Source of the DNA: Actinomycetota bacterium | GTDB lineage: Bacteria > Actinomycetota > Acidimicrobiia > Acidimicrobiales > JAJPHE01 | Assembly: GCA_027315345.1 (NCBI GenBank) | Contig: DAHUYE010000067.1 | Span: forward strand, 62,001-126,000 | Direction: 5' to 3' | Length of the DNA stretch: 64,000 nt | Part shown: positions 49,753 through 60,151 of the stretch, one piece after another | Layout of the letters: each line of letters begins with the position of its first letter | How positions within the stretch are numbered: position 1 is the first letter of the stretch | The notes under the pieces: generated by a model | The model's input: the letters and a program-made list of their open reading frames with translations, nothing else | What the model was told of the DNA's origin: nothing | Databases searched by the model: none | Made by a program: the position numbers and the translations under genes

Positions 49753-50876
49753 GAGGCGGCCCGGTCCTTGGCCACCTCGTCCAGGCTCTCGTACTCCTCG
49801 CCGGTGTCGACCCAGTCCTCGAACTGGATGACCCCGATCTCGGTGAACCGCTCCCGCAGCCAGCCGTCACCGGCGTCGAGCAGACCCAGCTTCTTGCAGT
49901 TGGGGACGATCTTGGAGAAGAGCATGTACTGGAACGGATCGGCGCCCTGGGGGCCGTTCTCCCGCATGAACTTGATGACCTCGAGCGGGTTCACTCCCTG
50001 ACGCTCCCATACCTCCTGCTGGAGGAACCGGTCCCGCATGCGCAGGGCGGCTTCGAAGGCGAACTCCTGCCGCTCTTTGATCTCGTCCTGGTTCAGGCCC
50101 TGATAATACTCCTGCAGGGAGAGCACGCCGAAGGCCACGTGGCGGGCCTCATCCGACATGACATAGCGCAGCAGCTTCTTTAGCAGGGGCTCCTGAGTGA
50201 GCATGTGCATGAACCCGAAGGCGGCCAGAGCCAGGCCCTCGACCATGATCTGCATGCCCAGGTAGGTGATGTCCCAGCGGGAGTCGGACACGATGTCATC
50301 CAGCAGCATCCGCAGGTGGGCATTGATCGGGTACTGGCTGGACATCTTCTCGTAGAGGTAGCGGCCGAAGACCTCGACGTGGCGGGCCTCGTCCATGACC
50401 TGGGTGGCGGCGTAGTACTTGGCGTCGATCCAGGGCACCGTCTCGACTATGCGGGCCGTGCAGAGCAGGGCGCCCTGTTCTCCATGCAGGAACTGGCTCA
50501 GCGACCAATTGGAGGACTCGATCTCGAAGTTGGTCCATTCCTTCTTGCCCCAGTGGGCGACCGGGGTCTGGGAGAGGTCGATGAGACCGGCTTCGACCGC
50601 CATCCCGATGCCCGGGGTGTTGGAGACCTCCTTCTCCTGGTCCACGTCTATCGACCAGTCCAGATCGGTGGTCACGTTCCACTGGGACGTCTTGGCCTTT
50701 TCGTAGAGCTTGGAGAGAGCCGGCCGGCTGCGCTCGTAGTTCCAGGTGAACAAGGTGTCCACTGAGGCGTTGACGTCGTGGATGATCTCGTCCACGTCGG
50801 TGTTGGTGATGCCGAGGATGGCATCCAGGTCGTTGGGGTCTTCGCGGCCGATGATGTCGGCGGTGCTGCTGCTCAA
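49749..50876 (-). CDS. Ferritin-like diiron oxygenase family protein
   Basis: The 375-residue helical protein has two DEARHV motifs (about 160 and 245), each supplying Glu and His ligands, with partner Glu residues in FLHGEQGALL and IMVEGLALAAF. This is the E..ExxH..E..ExxH pattern of ferritin-like diiron carboxylate proteins such as oxygenases or ribonucleotide-reductase-like enzymes. The substrate is unknown. TTG 50876 is chosen since AGGAGG lies 4 nt upstream and it overlaps the tetR stop as TTGA. Confidence 0.88.
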   Translation of the reverse strand: MSSSTADIIGREDPNDLDAILGITNTDVDEIIHDVNASVDTLFTWNYERSRPALSKLYEKAKTSQWNVTTDLDWSIDVDQEKEVSNTPGIGMAVEAGLIDLSQTPVAHWGKKEWTNFEIESSNWSLSQFLHGEQGALLCTARIVETVPWIDAKYYAATQVMDEARHVEVFGRYLYEKMSSQYPINAHLRMLLDDIVSDSRWDITYLGMQIMVEGLALAAFGFMHMLTQEPLLKKLLRYVMSDEARHVAFGVLSLQEYYQGLNQDEIKERQEFAFEAALRMRDRFLQQEVWERQGVNPLEVIKFMRENGPQGADPFQYMLFSKIVPNCKKLGLLDAGDGWLRERFTEIGVIQFEDWVDTGEEYESLDEVAKDRAAS

Positions 50877-51466
50877 TGTTCCTCCTGTTTTGCCAATGCT
50901 CCGACCAATCGGCCTATGAGCTCTTCCCATGCCGTCCCCCGGGGCGGTTCGAGTCCGACCGAACCCAGCAGCAGCATTCCCAGCGACAGGGCGGTGCAGA
51001 ACTGCACGGCTGCATTCGTGTCCAAAGAGACATCGAAGACGCCCTGCCGCTTACCTTCCTCGAACAGGCCGGCCAGATCCCGACCCTGTCCTTTGAGACC
51101 TTCCCGCAGCCGGGCCGCCACCAGCGGGTCCCGTCGGGCGGCCACCATGGCCTCGACCAGCAGGCCGCCGACCCAGTCCGGCAGCGAGGAGTCGACCAGG
51201 CCGGCGCCCAGGAGGCGGAGTTGGGCCGCCGGGTCGGCCCCCTCGGCGCCGGCCGGCATGAGCCGGTCCAGGCTCTGGGCGCTGGAGCGCTCGATGGCTT
51301 CCCTCAACAGGTCGGCCTTGTTGACGAACTGGGCGTAGATGGCCCCGGTGGTCAGCCCGGCCCGGCGGGCGATATCACCGACCCGGGCCCCCTCGAAGCC
51401 CTTTTCGGAGAAGACCTCGACGGCCGCCTTCAGGAGGCGGTCCCGCGTTGCCAGGTCCTGAGCCAC
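50873..51466 (-). CDS. TetR family transcriptional regulator
   Basis: The 197-residue protein has a TetR helix-turn-helix (about 10-55: LLKAAVEVFSEKGFEGARV, then DIARRAGLTTGAIYAQFVNKADLL) and a helical ligand-binding domain. GTG 51466 is preferred: TATCAT lies exactly 6 nt upstream, giving a leaderless transcript, and the TetR domain starts properly. It heads the operon with the diiron protein and CoA-transferase and is divergent from an alcohol dehydrogenase. It probably represses both through the palindrome at 51474-51491. Confidence 0.93.
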   Translation of the reverse strand: MAQDLATRDRLLKAAVEVFSEKGFEGARVGDIARRAGLTTGAIYAQFVNKADLLREAIERSSAQSLDRLMPAGAEGADPAAQLRLLGAGLVDSSLPDWVGGLLVEAMVAARRDPLVAARLREGLKGQGRDLAGLFEEGKRQGVFDVSLDTNAAVQFCTALSLGMLLLGSVGLEPPRGTAWEELIGRLVGALAKQEEH

Positions 51467-51472
51467 GTTTTG

Positions 51473-51491
51473 ATGATAACCGGTATTATCA
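51473..51491. promoter_or_regulatory. TetR operator overlapping divergent -10 boxes
   Basis: TGATAA-CCGGTA-TTATCA (51474-51491) is a perfect 6-bp inverted repeat. On the minus strand TATCAT (51478-51473), the -10 box of tetR, overlaps its left arm. On the plus strand TATTAT (51484-51489), a good -10 box for the alcohol dehydrogenase, overlaps its right arm. Binding here would block both promoters. Confidence 0.65.
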
Positions 51492-51559
51492 GAGCTGGGC
51501 AATAGTCTCGCTTCGACCACGCTGACCGCCAGCACGCTTGATCACCGAGGGGGAGCTAC

Positions 51560-52672
51560 ATGAAGACCGAGGCCGCCATCCTCTGGCCGGATGCCGATGA
51601 GTGGAGCGTGGAGGAAGTCGAGCTCGATCCGCCCCGCCACGCCGACGAGGTCCTGGTCCGCATGGCCGCCTCGGGCATGTGCCACTCCGATGAGCACTGC
51701 CTGACCGGGGACCTCCCGGTGGCCCGCCCTCTCATCGGCGGCCACGAGGGCGCCGGCGTGATCGAGGAGGTCGGCCCGGGCTGCACCGCCTTCGCCCCCG
51801 GTGACCATGTCGTCTTCGGGTTCGTCCCGGCCTGTGGGAGCTGCCCCTCCTGCGCCAGCGGTCATTCCAATCTCTGTGACAGCGGCGCCCGCATCACCGG
51901 CGGGCTGCAGGCCGACGGCACCACCCGCCATCACGCCCGGGGCCAGGACCTGCGCACCATGCTGCTGCTGGGTACCTTCAGCCGCCACACCGTGGTCAAC
52001 GTGATGTCCTGTGTGAAGATCCCCGATGACATCCCCATGGACAAGGCCTGCCTGGTCGGGTGCGGGGTGACCACCGGATGGGGTTCGGCCGTGTATGCCG
52101 CCGAGGTGCGCCCCGGTGACAGCGTCGTGGTCATCGGGATCGGCGGCATCGGCGCCGCCGCCGTTCAGGGGGCCAGGCTGGCCGGGGCGGAGCGGATATT
52201 CGCCATCGACCCCTCCGAGTTCAAGCGCGAGCAGGCCCAGCGCTTCGGCGCCACCCACGTGGCCGCCAGCATCGAGGAGGCCTTCGGGCTGGTCCAAGAG
52301 GTCACCTGGGGCCGTATGGCGGACAAGATCATCTGCGCCATGGGGGTCGGCCATGGGAACCTGATGCCCGGCATCATGGCCCTGTGCGCCAAGTTGGGAA
52401 CGGTGGTGGTGACCAACATCCACCCGGCCCTCGAGAGCGAGGTCAACATCAGCTTCCTCGATCTCACCTTGATGGAGAAGAAGGTGGTCGGCTCCATCTT
52501 CGGCTCGGCCAACATCCGTTACGACATCCCCAAGCTGCTCGAGCTGTACCGAAACGGCCAGCTTGACCTGGACGGGATGGTGACCCGCACCTACCCCCTG
52601 GCCGACATCAACCAGGGCTATCAGGACATGCGCGACGCCAAGAACATCCGGGGCGTCCTGGTCTACGACTGA
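51560..52672 (+). CDS. NDMA-dependent-type zinc alcohol dehydrogenase
   Basis: The 370-residue protein belongs to the mycobacterial-type MDR alcohol dehydrogenases. Catalytic zinc motifs are CHSDEH near 40-45 and GGHEGAGV near 59-66. The structural zinc Cys cluster CGSCPSCASGHSNLC lies near 93-107. The Rossmann motif is GIGGIGAAAVQGA near 194-206. It closely resembles the enzymes called NDMA-dependent, in which the cofactor is tightly held. GGGGGAG precedes ATG 51560. It is probably regulated with the divergent TetR operon. Confidence 0.92.
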   Translation: MKTEAAILWPDADEWSVEEVELDPPRHADEVLVRMAASGMCHSDEHCLTGDLPVARPLIGGHEGAGVIEEVGPGCTAFAPGDHVVFGFVPACGSCPSCASGHSNLCDSGARITGGLQADGTTRHHARGQDLRTMLLLGTFSRHTVVNVMSCVKIPDDIPMDKACLVGCGVTTGWGSAVYAAEVRPGDSVVVIGIGGIGAAAVQGARLAGAERIFAIDPSEFKREQAQRFGATHVAASIEEAFGLVQEVTWGRMADKIICAMGVGHGNLMPGIMALCAKLGTVVVTNIHPALESEVNISFLDLTLMEKKVVGSIFGSANIRYDIPKLLELYRNGQLDLDGMVTRTYPLADINQGYQDMRDAKNIRGVLVYD

Positions 52673-52685
52673 GCCACGGCGGGAC

Positions 52686-52699
52686 GCGCCGGCCGGCGC
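52686..52699. terminator. Perfect 14-bp GC palindrome between convergent genes
   Basis: GCGCCGGCCGGCGC is self-complementary and lies in the 42-bp gap between the alcohol dehydrogenase and the MFS exporter. A terminator role is possible, but the palindrome has no loop spacer and no T-tract. Confidence 0.35.
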
Positions 52700-52714
52700 C
52701 GCCCGAGTGGGAGG

Positions 52715-54900
<2,186 letters not shown>

Positions 54901-54906
54901 CGGAGG

Positions 54907-54940
54907 AGGGTAGCATCTGGTTGCTTGTAGTCAGCAACCA
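54907..54940 (-). promoter_or_regulatory. marR promoter and operator
   Basis: On the minus strand TACCCT (54912-54907) is followed by 6 nt and the marR GTG. Upstream lies a perfect 8-bp inverted repeat, TGGTTGCT-N7-AGCAACCA (54918-54940), whose minus-strand sequence TTGCTG could be the -35 box with a 19-nt spacer. A repressor bound there would block RNA polymerase. Confidence 0.65.
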
Positions 54941-54994
54941 AGTTGGCGCCAGCCCCGGAACGCGCCCGGCTCCGCCGGCGGACAAGCTGGACCC

Positions 54995-55321
54995 ATGTCC
55001 ATCGTCAAGATCAATGCCATCACCGTGCCGGCCGGGTCCGGAGACGAGCTGGCCCGGCGCTTCGCGGCCCGGGCCGGCGCCGTGGACGGCGCCGCCGGCT
55101 TCGAGGGTTTCCAGCTCCTGCGTCCCACCGATGACCGCTCCACCTGGCTGGTGGTCACCCACTGGCAGGACCAGGCGTCCTTCGATGCCTGGGTGGCCTC
55201 ACCGGCCTTCGCCCATGGCCACCGGGGTGCTGGCGCCGCCGGGGCCGAGGGCCACGCCGTGGCCAGTGGCAGCGAGCTGTGGTCCTACGAGGTGGTGGAT
55301 CTACCCCGCCCGGGCGGCTGA
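54995..55321 (+). CDS. MhuD-like haem-degrading monooxygenase (ABM fold)
   Basis: The 108-residue protein closely resembles mycobacterial MhuD, which opens haem to release iron. It shares the start KINAITVPAG, with Asn7, and FQLLRP and VVTHW, with Trp66. The haem-ligand His75 of MhuD corresponds to His74 or His76 here, because one residue is missing in PAFAHGH. Haem degradation is therefore likely but not certain. It is divergent from the marR operon. Its last 21 bp overlap a crotonase gene on the other strand. Confidence 0.8.
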   Translation: MSIVKINAITVPAGSGDELARRFAARAGAVDGAAGFEGFQLLRPTDDRSTWLVVTHWQDQASFDAWVASPAFAHGHRGAGAAGAEGHAVASGSELWSYEVVDLPRPGG

Positions 55322-55960
55322 GGACGACCGGCGTAGCTGGCGCCGGGCCTCGGCCATGACGGCCGGATCGACCTCCGCCAGCCGCCGGGCCAGGGCCAGG
55401 GCGGCGGCGTCCACGTCCTCCACCACCTGGTGGACCAGGCCGGCGGCCAGGGCCTCGGCCGCCGGGACGTTCTCGGCCATCATCACCAGCCCGGCCGCCC
55501 GCGCCGGCCCGACCGCCCGGGTGAGGGTCTGGGATCCTCCGGCGGAGGGGAGCATCCCGAGCTTGGTCTCGGGCAGGCCCACCACGGTGTCGGGGCCGGC
55601 CAGCCTGAAGTCGCACATGAGGGCCATCTCGAAGCCCGCCCCCAGGGCGTAACCGTGGAGGGCGGCCACCGACGGCTTGTCCGAACCGAGCAGCTCCGAC
55701 CACGGATCGCGCCGCCAGCGGATGCGCCGGGCCTCGAAGATCGAACCGGCCGAGCCGAACTCCCCCAGGTCGGCGCCGGCCGAGAAGTGCCGGCCCGCGG
55801 CGGCCAGCACCATGGCCCGCACCTCGGGTAGCTGCCTGACGGCCCTGAAGGCTTCGATCAGCTCGTCTCTCATTTCCAGGTTGTAGATGTTGAGGGCTTC
55901 GGGCCGGTCCAGCACTACTCGGGCCACGGCTCCGTCCACCTCCAGGCGGACGGCGCTCAT
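55301..55960 (-). CDS. Enoyl-CoA hydratase/isomerase family protein
   Basis: Crotonase-fold enzyme of 219 residues, shorter than usual (about 260). It has RHFSAGADLGEFG near 61-73 and ALHGYALGAGFEMALMCDFRLA near 102-123, and a catalytic Glu in GLPETKLGML. The C-terminal trimerisation helix region is brief. ATG 55960 overlaps the CoA-transferase stop as ATGA, so it is the last gene of a three-gene operon of acyl-CoA enzymes. Confidence 0.9.
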   Translation of the reverse strand: MSAVRLEVDGAVARVVLDRPEALNIYNLEMRDELIEAFRAVRQLPEVRAMVLAAAGRHFSAGADLGEFGSAGSIFEARRIRWRRDPWSELLGSDKPSVAALHGYALGAGFEMALMCDFRLAGPDTVVGLPETKLGMLPSAGGSQTLTRAVGPARAAGLVMMAENVPAAEALAAGLVHQVVEDVDAAALALARRLAEVDPAVMAEARRQLRRSSSAARAG

Positions 55961-57516
55961 GGTTCCCCCGGTGCCGCTGCCGCCACCGGCACTGCCCGGA
56001 ACGGGCTTGCCGGGTAGAGATGGAACCCGGCCCCGTCCCGCCGGGCCTCCACCGCCCCGCCGACCCTGGCGGCGGCCAGGAGCCGAGCCCCGAGATCTTC
56101 CGGCGCCGGGGGCCAGGCCCCGGCCGGTTCGGTCAGCAGAGGTTCGACCGTGGCGGCCAGGCTTACCTCCAGATGCCCGGGACACCATCCGGCCTCCCGT
56201 CCGGCCAGGGCGGCCATGACCGTGGCCGCCGCCTCCAGGCCGGCCAGCGGGTCCGGGTAGCTGGTGGCGGGAAGGGCCGGTCCGATGCCGCCCGGAGCGG
56301 CGCCGTCCCCACCGAGGCCGCTGAGGGCGTGGATACCGTTTCCGTAGGCGACCCAGTCCCGGGCCGGGCCCGGAGGGAAGGCCGGCATCGACACCGTCAC
56401 GGAGGGGGGCCGGCCGGAGCCGGGGCCTCCGGGGCCGAGGCCGGCGCGGTCCAGGCCCAGCTGGGGCATGACCCGGGGGGAGAACGAATCGATGACGACG
56501 TCGGCGGAGCGGGCCAGTTCCCGCAGCCGGGCGGCATCCTCGGTGGCGTCAAGATGTACCAGCTCTTTACCGGCGTTGAGGGCGTTGAAGATGGCGGAGT
56601 CGTCCCCGCCTGAACCCCGGGTCCGCCCGCCCGGCCGGATCCCCCGGCCCGACCGGGCCCGGGTCCCGTCCGGACGCGAGGGCGGTTCCACCTTGATCAC
56701 GGTGGCGCCCAGCCGGGTCAGCAGACAGGTGGCGAGGGGCCCGGCCCACATGGCGGTCAGGTCACAAACGGTGACTCCCTGGAGGCCCGCCCGTCCGCCC
56801 GGCAGCGCCGGTAGGTCCCTCCCGGCCTGGCGCCGGCCCGGGCCGGGCCGGCGCTCATCGGGAGCCGGGCGCCAGGGCGGATTACCCCCCGGAGCCGGGG
56901 CCCGGTAGTCGCAGACCGGGAGCCGCCAGGCCTGGGCGGCGGCGGCCACGGCGGGGGCGTCGGCGTCCGGGCCCAGGGTTTCCAGCAGGCGGGCGAAGGC
57001 GTCGGCGTCGCCCGGCGCCCCCAGGTCGGCGTTGACCCATCCCCCTCCCGGGGCCGGCCGCGGGGCCGGCGGCCGGGGCCACCAGGACGAGCCGTAGGAG
57101 GCGCCCATGACCGCCGGTAGGTGCAACTGGATGAGTACGGACAGAGGATCAACGTCGATGGCCCGTCCCTCCAGCCATCCGGCCAGGGCGGCGGCGGCCA
57201 GGGCCCGGCCCAGTGCCAGGTCGGTCACCCCGGGGGGCAGGCCGGTGGCAGCCAGGATGGCCAGGCGGGGGTCCAGCCGGCCGAGTCTGGCTTCGGAGTG
57301 CCGCCCGGCCCCGGTGAGGGTGACGCCCGCCGGGCCGGCCTCCCGACCGTGCGCTCCCGGCGCTCTCGACGCCGGGGCGCCCGCCCCCACCGAGGGCGCC
57401 TCTCCTTCCGCCCCCAACCCGAGCAGGAGGCTGAGGGCAAAGGCCCCCGCCTTCGACGGCGGGGTGTTCGACGGCGGGGTGGGGCCGGCCCGGAAGCCGG
57501 TCAGGGGCGGGATCAC
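55957..57516 (-). CDS. CoA-transferase family III protein with atypical domain order
   Basis: A 519-residue protein in which the canonical CaiB/BaiF opening (LQGVTVCDLTAMWAGPLA, then LLTRLGATVIKVEPPSRPDG) appears only near residue 290. It is followed by an incomplete domain of about 230 residues. The first 280 residues are Ala/Pro/Gly-rich and lack this motif; they may be a degenerate or permuted CoA-transferase half. The GTG start overlaps the upstream crotonase stop (GTGA). Activity is uncertain. Confidence 0.8.
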   Translation of the reverse strand: MIPPLTGFRAGPTPPSNTPPSKAGAFALSLLLGLGAEGEAPSVGAGAPASRAPGAHGREAGPAGVTLTGAGRHSEARLGRLDPRLAILAATGLPPGVTDLALGRALAAAALAGWLEGRAIDVDPLSVLIQLHLPAVMGASYGSSWWPRPPAPRPAPGGGWVNADLGAPGDADAFARLLETLGPDADAPAVAAAAQAWRLPVCDYRAPAPGGNPPWRPAPDERRPGPGRRQAGRDLPALPGGRAGLQGVTVCDLTAMWAGPLATCLLTRLGATVIKVEPPSRPDGTRARSGRGIRPGGRTRGSGGDDSAIFNALNAGKELVHLDATEDAARLRELARSADVVIDSFSPRVMPQLGLDRAGLGPGGPGSGRPPSVTVSMPAFPPGPARDWVAYGNGIHALSGLGGDGAAPGGIGPALPATSYPDPLAGLEAAATVMAALAGREAGWCPGHLEVSLAATVEPLLTEPAGAWPPAPEDLGARLLAAARVGGAVEARRDGAGFHLYPASPFRAVPVAAAAPGEP

Positions 57517-58250
57517 CGACCGGTGAAGCGTGGTTCCCGCTTCTCGAAGAAGGCGGCCAGGCCCTCGGCCCGGTCGGAGGAGGCCTGAAGGAGATGGTTG
57601 AAGTCGGCCTCCAGCCGCAGGGCCTCCGTCAGGGGCAGCCCGGCTCCCCGCCACACCGCCTCCTTGGTGTACTCGAGGGCGAGTGGGCCCCGGCCGGCCA
57701 GGAGGAGGGCGACTTCGGCCGCCCGGGCGGCCGGATCAGGCGCGGACTGATGGGCCAGGCCGATGGCCACCGCCTCCTCACCCCCCACCTCGGCACCGAG
57801 CAGCACCATCGGCGTGGCCCGGGCCGGACCCACCACCCGAGCGGTCAGCCAGGCGGCGTTCCATCCCGGCAGGGCTCCCTCCACCACCTCGGGCAGGGCG
57901 AACCGGGTGGTGGGAGCCACGATGCGAATATCCGCAGCCAGGGCGATGGCCATCCCGAGGGACCGGCAGGCCCCCGGGACACAAGCCACCACCACCCGCC
58001 GTGACGCCAGCAGACGGGCAGGGGGGTCCAGTCCCGAGGTATCGGTCCGGAGGTCCTCGGCCACCCCGGTGCAGAAGTCCCCGCCGGCGGGGGTGAGGAC
58101 GATGACCCTGGTCTGGTCGGAGTCGTCCTCGGCCAGCTCCCCCAGCGCATCCTCCAACTCCAGGGCGGAGCGCCGGTCGAGGGTTCCACCCGGCAGGGTG
58201 AGGGTCGCCACCCGGCCGGACCGGGTCAGCTCCACCTGGCTGCGCTGCAC
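57513..58250 (-). CDS. Crotonase-fold protein
   Basis: First gene of the minus-strand acyl-CoA operon, 245 residues. Crotonase features include TLTLPGGTLDRRSALELEDAL near 15-35, DFCTGVAEDLR near 62-72 and VPGACRSLGMAIALAADIRIV near 96-116. The usual oxyanion pattern (A/S-G-A-D-L) reads TGVAEDL and is weaker. It lies divergent to the PH-domain genes with a 48-bp gap. GTG 58250 is used; GTG 58235 is possible. Confidence 0.85.
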   Translation of the reverse strand: MQRSQVELTRSGRVATLTLPGGTLDRRSALELEDALGELAEDDSDQTRVIVLTPAGGDFCTGVAEDLRTDTSGLDPPARLLASRRVVVACVPGACRSLGMAIALAADIRIVAPTTRFALPEVVEGALPGWNAAWLTARVVGPARATPMVLLGAEVGGEEAVAIGLAHQSAPDPAARAAEVALLLAGRGPLALEYTKEAVWRGAGLPLTEALRLEADFNHLLQASSDRAEGLAAFFEKREPRFTGR

Positions 58251-58286
58251 CCGGGGATCATCGCGCCTGGGGCCGGGAGGCCGATC

Positions 58287-58292
58287 TACCGT
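58287..58292 (+). promoter_or_regulatory. Leaderless-type -10 box of the PH-domain pair
   Basis: TACCGT is followed by GCGGGG (6 nt) and ATG 58299, matching the leaderless pattern; the GCGGGG is a poor ribosome-binding site. Confidence 0.5.
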
Positions 58293-58298
58293 GCGGGG

Positions 58299-58787
58299 AT
58301 GGGTGACCTCGGGCCGTTCGGCTCCGATCCCGGTTGGCGGACACCGTCGGGCCGGCTCTGGCGGATGCGGGTTTGGGAGGCGCTGGGGACCGGCGTGATT
58401 CTGGCTCTGCTGATCGGAGGCGCCGTGATGACCACCAGCGTTGGGGCCGGTCTGGCCGTGCTGGTGGGGATCCTGTTGGTGTCGGTCGCGTCCCTGTGGT
58501 TCCTGCACCGGCGGTTCCGGGCCTGGCGCTACCTGGAGCGGGCCGAGGATCTGGTCGTGGTCCGCGGGGTCATGCTCCGGCGCCTCTCGGTGGTGCCCTA
58601 CGGCCGCATGCAGTACGTGGATGTCACCGCCGGGCCGGTGGAGCGGCTCTTCGGCCTGGCCACCGTCAAGCTGCACACCGCCGCCGCCGCCAGCGACGCC
58701 CGCGTTCCGGGTCTGGAGCCGGCCGAGGCGGCCCGGCTGAGGGACCAGCTGGCCCGTCTGGGCGAAGCCAAGGCGGCCGGGCTCTGA
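58299..58787 (+). CDS. PH-domain membrane protein, YdbS-like
   Basis: The 162-residue protein has a basic N-terminus, two hydrophobic helices (about 30-48 and 50-67) and a bacterial PH domain of the YdbS type (about 78-145, with VVRGVMLRRLSVVPYGRMQYVDV). Such proteins sit in the membrane next to YdbT-like partners; in Bacillus the pair gives resistance to some antimicrobial peptides. Its stop overlaps the CTG of the next gene (CTGA). Confidence 0.86.
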   Translation: MGDLGPFGSDPGWRTPSGRLWRMRVWEALGTGVILALLIGGAVMTTSVGAGLAVLVGILLVSVASLWFLHRRFRAWRYLERAEDLVVVRGVMLRRLSVVPYGRMQYVDVTAGPVERLFGLATVKLHTAAAASDARVPGLEPAEAARLRDQLARLGEAKAAGL

Positions 58788-60151
58788 CCGCTCCGGTCCC
58801 GCAGTGGCCGGTGGCGCCGGCGGGAGCCCCGCCGGCCTGGTGCCGGCTGCACCCCCTCTCACCACTGATCCGGTCGTCCCGCACCCTGGCCGCCATAGCC
58901 GTGCTGGCCGTGGTCGATGCCGCTCAGGCCCGGCACGGAAACCGGATGAGTCTGGTCGTCTACGGGGCGGTGATCCTCTTCGGCCTGGTGGCCGGGGTCA
59001 TCGCCTGGCTGGTCACCCGGTGGCGGCTGGAGCCGGATGCGCTGCGTATCGAGACCGGACTGTTCCGCCGGGACTCCCGGCGGCTGCCGATCGACCGGAT
59101 TCAGGCCGTGGACCTGGTCCAACCCTTCCTGGGCCGCATCCTGGGCCTGGCCGAGCTGCGCATCCGCCTGGCCGGGGCCGACGGCTCCCGGGGGCGGCTG
59201 TCCTATCTGAGCGAGACCGACGCCCATCAGCTCCGGGCCCGGCTGCTGGCCGCCCATCACGGCCTGGACCCGGCCACCCCGCCCCCGCCCGAACGCCTGT
59301 TGCTGTCGGTTCCCTCCGGGCGGCTGCTGATGTCGGTGGCGACCAGCTTCCTCGGCAGCGCCGCCGGGGTCCTGGCCGTGGTGGCGGTGATTCTTTCCAT
59401 CACCGTGCCGTCCGCCCTGGCCGTGGTCTTCGGGTCCTCCTTCTCCCTGCTCTTCGCCCTCGGCAGCGGGATCTGGCGCCGGGTGACGTCCGAATACCGC
59501 TTCACTGCCGCCGCCGCCCCCGACGGGCTGCGCCTGCGGGCCGGCCTGTTCCAGACGGTGGCCGAGACCATCCCGGCCGGGCGCATCCAGGCGGTGCGGA
59601 TGGTCGAGCCGCTGCTGTGGAGGCCGTTCGGCTGGTGCCGGGTCGTGGTCGACGTGGCCGGCGGGGCGGCCAACCGCCGGGGCCGGACCGGGGGCGGGGG
59701 CCAGGTGTCGCGAGCTCTACTGCCGGTGGGGCTGGCCGCCGACGCCGAGCTGGTCCTGGACCGGGTGCTGGGCGACCACCGGGTGCCGGTGACCCGTCCA
59801 CCCCGCCGGGCCCGGCTCAAGGCGCCGCTCGGATACCACTTCCTGGCCGCCGGCTATGACCGACGCCATGCCGTGACCGTCAACGGCCGGCTGCAGCGCA
59901 CCACCTGCTGGGTCCCGTTGGAGAAGGTGCAGAGCGTCCGGCGCCTGCAGGGGCCGGTCCAACGCCGGCTGCGGGTCTCGAGCGTGCATCTGGACACCGC
60001 CGGGCGGAGTGTGCGGGCCGTGCTTCGGGACCGGGATCAGAACGAGGCCGATGCCGAAGTGGAGGAACTGACCGAGCTGTGCAGGACGGCCCGGGCCGTC
60101 CACCCCCCACGGCCCGCCACCGTCCCGGTCCGGGCGCCCTCAGTCCAGTAG
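58784..60151 (+). CDS. PH-domain membrane protein, YdbT-like, probable CTG start
   Basis: The 455-residue protein has several hydrophobic helices (near 38-50, 60-75, 185-210 and 215-235) and at least two, probably three, PH domains of the YdbT type: RDSRRLPIDRIQAVDLVQPFLGR around 95-117, ETIPAGRIQAVRMVEPLLWRP around 262-282 and WVPLEKVQSVRRLQGPVQRR around 376-395. CTG 58784 forms CTGA with the previous stop and keeps the whole protein; GTG 58811 is an alternative nine codons in. It overlaps cysC by 12 bp in convergent orientation. Confidence 0.85.
   Translation: MTAPVPQWPVAPAGAPPAWCRLHPLSPLIRSSRTLAAIAVLAVVDAAQARHGNRMSLVVYGAVILFGLVAGVIAWLVTRWRLEPDALRIETGLFRRDSRRLPIDRIQAVDLVQPFLGRILGLAELRIRLAGADGSRGRLSYLSETDAHQLRARLLAAHHGLDPATPPPPERLLLSVPSGRLLMSVATSFLGSAAGVLAVVAVILSITVPSALAVVFGSSFSLLFALGSGIWRRVTSEYRFTAAAAPDGLRLRAGLFQTVAETIPAGRIQAVRMVEPLLWRPFGWCRVVVDVAGGAANRRGRTGGGGQVSRALLPVGLAADAELVLDRVLGDHRVPVTRPPRRARLKAPLGYHFLAAGYDRRHAVTVNGRLQRTTCWVPLEKVQSVRRLQGPVQRRLRVSSVHLDTAGRSVRAVLRDRDQNEADAEVEELTELCRTARAVHPPRPATVPVRAPSVQ

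Noticed and set aside
47545-50001. An 818-codon plus-strand open frame opposite the CoA-transferase
   Set aside because: Gly/Gln/His-rich shadow of a high-GC gene; the minus-strand product has two clear CaiB motifs.
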